NCBI GenBank assembly: GCA_024762735.1
Contig: JANTGU010000126.1
Location: 1 to 6,651, forward strand
Direction: 5' to 3'
DNA from: Bacteroidales bacterium
GTDB lineage: Bacteria > Bacteroidota > Bacteroidia > Bacteroidales > F082
DNA: 6,651 nt
Below the pieces are notes generated by a model. That model was given only the letters and a program-made list of their open reading frames with translations, did no database searches and was not told the origin of the DNA. Of this stretch, positions 1 to 5,520 are shown piece by piece (position 1 is the stretch's first letter; every line of letters starts with the position of its first letter). Made by a program: the position numbers and the translations under genes.

Positions 1-1
1 A

Positions 2-976
2 ACACTCACCTATAGCAATAACCATTACGAGTTAATTAGTAACCCTTATCCTTCAGCCATCGATTTTGATGCCTTTGCAACAGCAAACAGCGGGGTTATC
101 AACAACGAATATTGGATTTGGAATCCAACAACAGGAAATTATGAGAATAGATCTGGTGGTGTCGGTTCACAGCAGTACGTACAAGTTGGGCAAGCCTTTT
201 TTGTTGAAACCAACAGTGCCGGAACTGCTCAGTTCACCAATGCGCTGAGAGCTCACAGCAGTGATGCTTTCAGAGAAACATTACCCAATATGCTAACCAT
301 GAAAGCACATGGCGGCACTATGGGCTACAGCGATGAGTTAATCGTTCGGTTTACCGAAGATGCTACCAGCGGCTACGATGTGAATTTAGACGCCGAAAAA
401 TGGAACAGCATGTACGAGGATGCTACCATGATTAGAAGCATTGCCGAAGATGGTTCAGAATTGGCCATTAACGTGCTTCCTCTCGAAGGCCTGCAAGGCG
501 ACATGGTTAGTGTACCGGTTAACTTTGATTGCGGTTACACCGCCGAATATACTTTCGATTTTGAAGGCATTGACTCGTTTGAAGCCGGCAACGAAGTGTG
601 GCTGGAAGACAAAAAAGATAACGACCAGTGGATTTATCTGAATAACAACCCACACTACACCTTTACGGCTACCTCGTATGAGCCAAGCGACCGGTTTATC
701 ATTCACTTCTTTGGACCCACCAGCATTAACGACAAGGACGAAGCAAAAGTGGACATCTATTCGTGGAGACAATACGCTTTTATTAACAATGTTACCAACG
801 AAAAAATTAAAAAGGTTTCGATTTACAATATGGCAGGAAGCTTAATTACCTCGCGTAAAATTCCCGAGGGGCAAAAACTTTCTAAAATCTGGGTTTCCGA
901 CCACATGGCCTATTATGTAGTTCAGGTAATTACCGAGAAGAGTGTTTATACCAATAAAATTTTAATTACTAAATAA
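2..976 (+). CDS. C-terminal part of a T9SS-secreted surface protein (5' end outside window)
   Basis: The frame is open from base 2 to the TAA at 974-976, giving 324 residues with no start, so this is the 3' part of a larger gene. Early residues read LISNPYPSAIDFDAF, then EYWIWNPTTGNYEN and QYVQVGQAFFVET. This asparagine/aromatic-rich pattern is common just before the tail of large Bacteroidota extracellular proteins. The last ~75 residues (from about VDIYSWRQYAF to KILITK) match a T9SS type A-like sorting domain: a VSIYNMAGSLI strand, then YYVVQVITEKSVYTNKILI. In the family this tail is recognised by the T9SS translocon, cleaved, and the cargo is released or attached to the cell surface. The usual Pro-Asn-Pro opening of the tail is not visible, so it is a variant. 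The function of the missing N-terminal part cannot be told. The small anchored protein at 1005 follows after 28 nt. Confidence 0.85.
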   Translation, partial: TLTYSNNHYELISNPYPSAIDFDAFATANSGVINNEYWIWNPTTGNYENRSGGVGSQQYVQVGQAFFVETNSAGTAQFTNALRAHSSDAFRETLPNMLTMKAHGGTMGYSDELIVRFTEDATSGYDVNLDAEKWNSMYEDATMIRSIAEDGSELAINVLPLEGLQGDMVSVPVNFDCGYTAEYTFDFEGIDSFEAGNEVWLEDKKDNDQWIYLNNNPHYTFTATSYEPSDRFIIHFFGPTSINDKDEAKVDIYSWRQYAFINNVTNEKIKKVSIYNMAGSLITSRKIPEGQKLSKIWVSDHMAYYVVQVITEKSVYTNKILITK

Positions 977-981
977 ATTTG
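974..981 (+). promoter_or_regulatory. Possible Bacteroidota -7 promoter box (TAAATTTG)
   Basis: The octamer TAAATTTG fits the TAnnTTTG consensus and overlaps the stop codon of the upstream gene. It would start a transcript about 15 nt before the ATG at 1005. No good -33 TTTG is seen 19-21 nt upstream and the region is AT-rich, so chance is a real alternative and the gene may simply be co-transcribed with the upstream one. Confidence 0.25.
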
Positions 982-1004
982 TCCACGATTAAAACAAGAA
1001 TACC

Positions 1005-1247
1005 ATGAAAAAAGTTATATCAATAGTAACCGTTTTAGTGATTAGCCTCTTTATTTCCATCAGTGCCAATGCGCAGGTAATGGGTCCCAGCAACCCTCCC
1101 GGGGGACCTCAACCCGGTGATCAGCCTATTGGCGGTGGTGCTCCTGTTGGCGGTGGCCTGTTTATCCTGTTAGGATTGGGAGCAGCCTATGGAAGCCGAA
1201 AACTCTACCTGCTTGGTCAGGAAGATGAAAAAGAAGAATTAAGTTAA
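1005..1247 (+). CDS. Small exported protein with PID-CTERM-like C-terminal anchor
   Basis: This 80-aa protein starts with a clear Sec signal peptide: MKK, a hydrophobic core at about residues 4-20, and a probable signal peptidase I site after A23 (SANA|Q). Residues 25-51 are Pro/Gly-rich and hold two near copies of P(I/V)GGG. Residues 50-63 (GGLFILLGLGAAYG) form one short hydrophobic segment, followed by SRKLYLL and an acidic/basic end (EDEKEELS). Signal peptide, Pro/Gly linker, P-x-GGG, hydrophobic stretch ending in AAYG, then basic residues is the layout of short Bacteroidota proteins annotated as PID-CTERM sorting-domain proteins. The match here is by eye, and the Asp of PID is replaced by Gly. 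It probably sits in the cell envelope, and its role is unknown. It follows the T9SS cargo gene by 28 nt and is closed by a strong terminator, so the two likely form one unit. The ATG is the only sensible start because the signal peptide begins there. Confidence 0.8.
   Translation: MKKVISIVTVLVISLFISISANAQVMGPSNPPGGPQPGDQPIGGGAPVGGGLFILLGLGAAYGSRKLYLLGQEDEKEELS
1125..1157 (+). repeat. Imperfect 15-nt direct repeat encoding PIGGG/PVGGG
   Basis: CCTATTGGCGGTGGT (1125-1139) and CCTGTTGGCGGTGGC (1143-1157) differ at two positions and are separated by one Ala codon. The repeat lies inside the small anchored protein, just before its hydrophobic segment, and probably reflects repeat-driven growth of the Gly-rich linker. 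Confidence 0.6.
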
Positions 1248-1266
1248 TGAGATTATTTTTGAGCAT

Positions 1267-1299
1267 AAAAAAGCTGCCCTTCTCGGGCGGCTTTTTTTT
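1267..1299 (+). terminator. Strong intrinsic terminator
   Basis: The left arm AAAAAAGCTGCCC (1267-1279) pairs with GGGCGGCTTTTTT (1285-1297) over 13 positions with one G-U wobble. The loop is TTCTC and a run of eight T spans 1292-1299. It starts 19 nt after the stop of the small anchored protein and separates that unit from the hydrolase operon. The A-run on the left makes it U-tailed on the other strand too, but no gene converges on it. Confidence 0.9.
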
Positions 1300-1410
1300 A
1301 TGAATATCGCTTTTTATAGCGGTTTGGTTGCATCGAAAGATAACCCGTAGCTTAATCCATTTCCTGATTTTTGGGGATTTCGTGCGAATCACTATGTAAC
1401 TATAGTTTAT

Positions 1411-1418
1411 TACCTTTG
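1411..1418 (+). promoter_or_regulatory. Bacteroidota -7 promoter box (TACCTTTG) for the hydrolase operon
   Basis: TACCTTTG is an exact match to TAnnTTTG. It lies 18 nt upstream of the GTG start at 1437 and downstream of the terminator, where an operon promoter is expected. No clear -33 TTTG is found at the usual 19-21 nt spacing. The implied 5' leader would be short, about 10-15 nt. Confidence 0.5.
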
Positions 1419-1420
1419 TC

Positions 1421-1436
1421 ATCAAATTTTTTTGAT
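1421..1436. promoter_or_regulatory. Inverted repeat ATCAAA-N4-TTTGAT between -7 box and start codon
   Basis: ATCAAA (1421-1426) and TTTGAT (1431-1436) form a perfect 6-bp inverted repeat around TTTT, ending at the GTG start codon. Its position over the predicted transcription start would suit an operator, but it is AT-rich and short, so it could be chance. Confidence 0.25.
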
Positions 1437-2231
1437 GTGGAAAAACAGTTGGTTGTTAATAATCATAGGGTGAATTACAGCGTTTTGGGCAGTGGCCCGG
1501 CACTGGTATTGCTGCACGGTTTTTTAGAAAGCATGGCCATTTGGGATGATTTTGCCCAGGCACTTTCAAAAACCAACAAGGTTATCACCATTGATTTGCC
1601 GGGATTTGGAAAGACCGATGTGTTTTCAGACAACCACACCATGGAAATGATGGCCGATACCGTGGAAGCGGTGTTAAAAAATGAGAAGGTAAAACAGTGC
1701 GTGCTGGCAGGACACTCCATGGGGGGGTACGTGAGCCTGGCTTTTGCTAAAAAATATGAGCACTATCTTAAAGGGTTGGTGCTTTTTCATTCTCATGCTG
1801 CTGCCGATGATGAACAGGGAAAAATCAACCGAAATCGCACCATCGAAATCGTTAAGAAAAATCACAAGGATTTTATTACCGGTTTTATCCCGTTGTTGTT
1901 TGCCGAACAAAATATCGAAAAATTTTCTGAAAAAATTGATTGGCTTAAGTCTATCTCGCTTAAAACATCTGCCGAGGGAATCACTGCCGCCCTGGCCGGC
2001 ATGCGCGACCGCGAAGACCATACCGCACTGTTAGCACAATTGCAAATTCCAATTTTGTTTATCGTCGGCAAACAAGATTCCCGTATTCCCATCGAAAAAA
2101 TCATGCCGCAGGTAGCATTTCCAAAACATTCCGAAGCTTTAATTCTCGATAATGTTGGCCACATGGGTTTTGCTGAAGCCCGCGTACAAACCCTGCGAAC
2201 CCTGGCTCATTTTGGCATAAAATGGTTTTAA
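1437..2231 (+). CDS. Alpha/beta-fold hydrolase
   Basis: From the GTG at 1437 this is a 264-aa protein, a normal size for single-domain alpha/beta hydrolases. The oxyanion HGF motif is at 27-29 and DLPGFGKT at 53-60. The nucleophile elbow GHSMGG has Ser94, the acid is Asp214 in GKQDSRIP, and the base is His242 in NVGHMGF, so the triad is complete. The region at about 115-200 is the variable helical cap that decides substrate choice. No signal peptide is seen, so it is likely cytoplasmic. It could be an esterase, lipase or thioesterase-like enzyme; the substrate cannot be read from the sequence. GTG is preferred because MEKQLVVNNHRVNYSVLGSG matches the usual family N-terminus and follows the -7 box; a TTG at 1371 would precede that box. 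The TMTC-like gene begins 4 nt after its stop, so the genes are probably co-transcribed. Confidence 0.9.
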   Translation: MEKQLVVNNHRVNYSVLGSGPALVLLHGFLESMAIWDDFAQALSKTNKVITIDLPGFGKTDVFSDNHTMEMMADTVEAVLKNEKVKQCVLAGHSMGGYVSLAFAKKYEHYLKGLVLFHSHAAADDEQGKINRNRTIEIVKKNHKDFITGFIPLLFAEQNIEKFSEKIDWLKSISLKTSAEGITAALAGMRDREDHTALLAQLQIPILFIVGKQDSRIPIEKIMPQVAFPKHSEALILDNVGHMGFAEARVQTLRTLAHFGIKWF

Positions 2232-2235
2232 AATC

Positions 2236-4374
2236 ATGAGTAAAAAAAAACATCAGAAAAAAGAGAAACATTCTCTTATTGATAAAACAGGTTTAAAAGT
2301 CGCTGTTGAGCAAGGAAATCCCCGCCTGTTAAAATGGCTGATTGTTATTATTACCGTCATTTTTTACGGGAATGTTGTTTTCAACGGTTTCTCACTTGAC
2401 GATAAATACATCAATGTGAACAACCCGCAAACCTCCAGTGGAATTGCGGCCATTCCTGATATTTTCACCACCTTTTACGCCAACGAATCCGGCAATGCCT
2501 ATGGCTACCGACCACTCGTTCGTGTTTCGTACGCACTGGAATATCAGTTTACCAAAGATTACCCCTGGAATCCGGGGTTGAGTCATTTTATCAACCTGCT
2601 TTTATACATCATCGGGTTGTTAATTCTTTTCAAGGTTTTAAGGCGGCTTTTACACGGGTATTCATCGTGGATAGCTTTCTTTATAACGTTGATCTACCTT
2701 ATCCATCCTACCCACACCGAGGTGGTAGCCAGTTTGAAAAACAGGGATATTTTACTGGAATTTATTTTTGCTTTCGAAGCTATCAATCTATTTTTGCGTT
2801 GGGCCGACAGCCATAAAAACAAATTTTTATACTGGGGCATCATAAGTTATGTGTTGGCACTCCTTTCAAAAGAAACCGCCATTGTTCATTTAGCCGTTTT
2901 CCCGCTGGTGCTCTATTTTTTTACCGATATCAAAAAGCAAAAACTGTTTTACTTTACCGGAGCCGTTACCCTGTTGGGGTTGGCCATCTTTTTAGCGCCT
3001 GTGGTATTGTTCAACTTTGAAAGACATTTCAGATACATCGAAAACCCGCTTTTTTATGAAAACAATTTTTTCAACAAGCTGGCTACCTCGTTTTATATTT
3101 TAGGTTTTTATCTGAAACTGCTTCTCATCCCCTATCCTCTTAGATATTATTACGGGTTTAACATGATTCCGGTTACCAACTGGCTCAACCCGCTTGTTTG
3201 GCTTTCATTATTGTTTTATGTGGGCATTTTTGTGGTGGCCATGAAGCATTTCAGACAGAAAAAAATCATCTCGTTCATCATTTTGTTTTTCCTGATCCAT
3301 ATCTCGATGTATGCCAACATCGTGATGCCCGTTCCGGGGATTGTGGGCGACAGATTTATGTTTTTTACTTCGCTGGCCTTTGCCTGGTTTGTAGTTTGGC
3401 TGTTTATTGAAATCCCAAAACATTCGGTATTTAAACAGCCTGTTGTCCGATCAAAACCGGTGATGATTGGACTGGCACTTTCGTTGCTTTACTTGCTTCC
3501 CATGGGATATTGGGTTCATATCCGTAACTTTCAATGGCGGTCGCAATACCTGTTGTTTAATTCTGATATGCCGCACTTGGAAAATTCGGTTAAGGCAAAC
3601 GACTTGTGGGCTGCCGAGATTATAAAAAAGGTCAATCGTGAGTTGGCTAAACCCGTTAACCCCTACCACTTTATCAGGCGTAACATCGCGGCAGCTGAAA
3701 AACGATACAACAAAGCCTTGGAACTTGACTCAACCTTTTACTCTGCATGGTTGAATTTAGGCTCTATCTACTCAAAAATTCATGGTAACCAGGCTCGCAT
3801 CCGATACATGGCTTACAGCAAACGGGGTGATAACGAAAATGCCATGAAAAGCAAAGACGAGATGATTGACTATTTTAAAAAAGCGCATTACTATTTTAAC
3901 CAGGCACTTAAGTATAAGCCCGACCATACAAACGGGCTGGTTTATTACGACATCGCCAATGCTTACGAACTTCAGGAAATCTATGACTCGGCAGAACGTT
4001 ACTACAAAAAAGCCATTGCCATTGACAGTACTTTTATCATCAGCCGCTCGAAATTAGCCAATGTCTATTTTAGAAAAGGAGAATTTCAGAAAGCACTCAA
4101 CGAAAACAAAACCATCATGATTATGGAACCTGAAGCGGACGTACCCTACATAAACATGGGAAATTACTACGTTATGTTTGGTGACACCACCACCGCGCTG
4201 CACTATTATGAAAAAGCCATCCAACTGGGTACCCGTCCCGAGGTCGGTATTTTCCTGTATAACTATTTCTCCGGAAGGGGCGACAAGCAAAAAGCCGAAT
4301 ATTACAAACAGAAAGCCATCGAAGCCAAAAAAAATTATAACCCCAATAAATACAGCAACATTGACCCTGATTAA
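2236..4374 (+). CDS. TMTC-like polytopic membrane protein (putative GT-C glycosyltransferase) with C-terminal TPRs
   Basis: This 712-aa protein has a Lys-rich cytoplasmic start, about 10-12 membrane segments from residue 34 to 427, and a TPR region at roughly 485-700. The membrane part follows the TMTC family (GT-C fold, eukaryotic protein O-mannosyltransferases) in order. It has an Asp-Asp pair in the first loop (D55-D56), YGYRPL (89-94), a GLSHFINLLLY helix (114-124), HPTHTE (157-162) before KNRD (168-171), and SKE (211-213). A DUF1736-like stretch runs from ENP (269-271) to IPYPLRYYYGF (298-308). VGDRFMFFTSL (370-380) and RNFQWR (430-435) follow. The TPR copies carry YNKALELDS, YYKKAIAIDS and HYYEKAIQLG, with a charged insertion at about 515-545. 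In the family, sugar is moved from a lipid-phosphate donor to protein; that activity here is inferred. A non-catalytic TPR membrane protein is the alternative. The ATG start is followed by an A9 run. The next gene overlaps its end by 14 nt. Confidence 0.85.
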   Translation: MSKKKHQKKEKHSLIDKTGLKVAVEQGNPRLLKWLIVIITVIFYGNVVFNGFSLDDKYINVNNPQTSSGIAAIPDIFTTFYANESGNAYGYRPLVRVSYALEYQFTKDYPWNPGLSHFINLLLYIIGLLILFKVLRRLLHGYSSWIAFFITLIYLIHPTHTEVVASLKNRDILLEFIFAFEAINLFLRWADSHKNKFLYWGIISYVLALLSKETAIVHLAVFPLVLYFFTDIKKQKLFYFTGAVTLLGLAIFLAPVVLFNFERHFRYIENPLFYENNFFNKLATSFYILGFYLKLLLIPYPLRYYYGFNMIPVTNWLNPLVWLSLLFYVGIFVVAMKHFRQKKIISFIILFFLIHISMYANIVMPVPGIVGDRFMFFTSLAFAWFVVWLFIEIPKHSVFKQPVVRSKPVMIGLALSLLYLLPMGYWVHIRNFQWRSQYLLFNSDMPHLENSVKANDLWAAEIIKKVNRELAKPVNPYHFIRRNIAAAEKRYNKALELDSTFYSAWLNLGSIYSKIHGNQARIRYMAYSKRGDNENAMKSKDEMIDYFKKAHYYFNQALKYKPDHTNGLVYYDIANAYELQEIYDSAERYYKKAIAIDSTFIISRSKLANVYFRKGEFQKALNENKTIMIMEPEADVPYINMGNYYVMFGDTTTALHYYEKAIQLGTRPEVGIFLYNYFSGRGDKQKAEYYKQKAIEAKKNYNPNKYSNIDPD

Positions 4375-5365
4375 GCACATAGCATGGCATGTTCCAGAGC
4401 GCTGTGTTACCAACGATGAGCTGGCACAACAGTTTCCGGAACTAAAGATAAAAGAGCTAACACGACTTACCGGCGTTTCAAAACGTCATATTTCGGCTAC
4501 CGGTGAAACCTCTGCCGATCTGGCTGTAAAGGCTGCCAGGAGACTTTTTTCGGAAAATGAGATTGATAAAAGCAGCATCGATTTTATTATTTTCTGCACC
4601 TCCGGGGGCGATTATATCACGCCGGCATCAGCGTGCGTTATTCAAAACAGACTGGGTCTTTCACAACATTGCGGAGCTTTTGATTTTAACCAGGGCTGCA
4701 CCGGATACCTCTACGGGTTAAGTCTGGCAGATTCGCTTATTAAAGCCGGCAACGCCAACCGCGTGCTGTTGCTTACCGGTGAAACCATTCACCGCGTTAT
4801 TCATCCCAAAGACCCCAATACCCTGGCCCTTTTTGGAGATGGCGCTTCAGCCACCTTGCTTGAAAGCAACATTGAAAACAATATAGGGCGGTTTTTCTTT
4901 GGAACCGATGGCAGTCAATACGATCAAATTATTGTCAAACATGGCCGCGAACGCCACCCCCTGCCCGAATCATCCGAGCCCGACTTTACCGATGCTTTCG
5001 GAAACATTAAAAATCATGCGAAACTCTATATGAACGGGGGAACCGTTTTCAACTTCACCTTGGAAAAAGCACCCGCGCTTTTCTACCAACTTTTGGAGGA
5101 GGCAGGCATCACAGCTGATGAAGTTGATTATTTTGTTTTTCATCAGGCCAACCGCATCGTGCTGGAAACATTGGGAAAAAAGCTTCGTATCCCTTCTGAA
5201 AAAATCATTATCGAGCTGGATGATGTGGGCAATACCGTATCCTCATCCATCCCCATCTCCATAAAAAAATCCATCGACAAAGGCATCATAAAAAAAGGCA
5301 ACACCCTAATGGTAGCCGGTTTTGGTGTAGGACTCTCGTGGGGAGGAAGCATCGTGAAAATTTAA
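4361..5365 (+). CDS. 3-oxoacyl-ACP synthase III family protein (KAS III/FabH-like)
   Basis: From the TTG at 4361 this is a 334-aa thiolase-fold condensing enzyme, normal for the family. Cys113 lies in NQGCTGYLYGL, His261 in VFHQANR, and Asn291 in DDVGNT: the full Cys-His-Asn triad of KAS III. FGDGASA (158-164) and C-terminal GFGVGLSWGG also fit. Such enzymes condense an acyl-CoA (or acyl-ACP) with malonyl-ACP, or transfer acyl groups. The PKD insertion near 151 and MNGGTVFNFTL (224-234) recall KAS III paralogs outside primary fatty acid synthesis, so housekeeping fabH is not assured. The start needs care: the only upstream in-frame ATG (4178) would add 61 unrelated residues read out of frame from the TPR gene, and no ATG follows until residue 224. 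TTG gives MTLIKHIAWHVPE, a standard N-terminus, after an A-rich stretch. It overlaps the TMTC-like gene by 14 nt, suggesting translational coupling. No clear terminator follows. Confidence 0.92.
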   Translation: MTLIKHIAWHVPERCVTNDELAQQFPELKIKELTRLTGVSKRHISATGETSADLAVKAARRLFSENEIDKSSIDFIIFCTSGGDYITPASACVIQNRLGLSQHCGAFDFNQGCTGYLYGLSLADSLIKAGNANRVLLLTGETIHRVIHPKDPNTLALFGDGASATLLESNIENNIGRFFFGTDGSQYDQIIVKHGRERHPLPESSEPDFTDAFGNIKNHAKLYMNGGTVFNFTLEKAPALFYQLLEEAGITADEVDYFVFHQANRIVLETLGKKLRIPSEKIIIELDDVGNTVSSSIPISIKKSIDKGIIKKGNTLMVAGFGVGLSWGGSIVKI

Positions 5366-5450
5366 GAATATACCCACCATCCATACCGGCTGTCATCGCT
5401 GTTTTTGGCAAAAATTTAGCTCCAAGATAATCGAGTATCGTAGCAAAATC

Positions 5451-5470
5451 CAAAAATTTTTGTACCTTTA
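5451..5470 (+). promoter_or_regulatory. Putative promoter of the decarboxylase gene: palindrome plus degenerate -7 box
   Basis: CAAAAATTTTTG (5451-5462) is a perfect 12-nt palindrome, immediately followed by TACCTTTA (5463-5470), one base off the TAnnTTTG consensus. The same TACCTTT core precedes the hydrolase operon. No TTTG is found at -33. A second CAAAAATTT occurs at 5409-5417, 42 nt upstream. The 155-nt gap after the KAS III gene supports a separate transcription start here, but read-through from upstream remains possible. Confidence 0.35.
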
Positions 5471-5487
5471 TAACATGCTAACCAACC

Positions 5488-5506
5488 TTCCCGGTTTACC
5501 CGGGAA
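5488..5506 (+). promoter_or_regulatory. GC-rich hairpin in the leader of the decarboxylase gene
   Basis: TTCCCGG (5488-5494) pairs perfectly with CCGGGAA (5500-5506) around the loop TTTAC, ending 14 nt before the ATG at 5521. It is followed by A-rich rather than T-rich sequence, so it is not a terminator. It could shape translation of the decarboxylase mRNA or be a DNA-binding site; no known riboswitch is recognised. Confidence 0.35.
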
Positions 5507-5520
5507 AAAACATTACAGCC

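Noticed and set aside
1306..1323. Second small hairpin (ATCGCT/AGCGGT) shortly after the terminator.
   Set aside because: Only six pairs with a wobble and no T-tail; likely chance.
1162..1425. Minus-strand open frame of 87 codons covering the terminator and the intergenic region.
   Set aside because: It reads through the terminator stem and the reverse of the small anchored protein gene, has no recognisable domain, and looks like chance translation of A/T-rich sequence.
1721..1727. G7 run at the nucleophile elbow of the hydrolase (SMGGY), a possible slippage or phase-variation site.
   Set aside because: Seven G is short for phase variation and is explained by Met-Gly-Gly codons; the frame is intact on both sides. 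It could be a sequencing-error hotspot but nothing suggests an error.
2242..2250. A9 run just after the ATG of the TMTC-like gene, a possible transcriptional slippage site.
   Set aside because: Lys-rich, A-rich beginnings are common in Bacteroidota genes, and the downstream frame is intact.
4178..4360. Long-start version of the KAS III gene beginning at ATG 4178.
   Set aside because: The extra 61 residues are an out-of-frame reading of the TPR gene, with Pro/Lys-rich sequence unlike any KAS III N-terminus.
5398..5420. GCT-TTTTT-GGC-AAAAA-AGC hairpin after the KAS III gene as a terminator.
   Set aside because: The stem is AT-only apart from interrupted ends, the loop is three bases, and no T-run follows, so it does not fit an intrinsic terminator.
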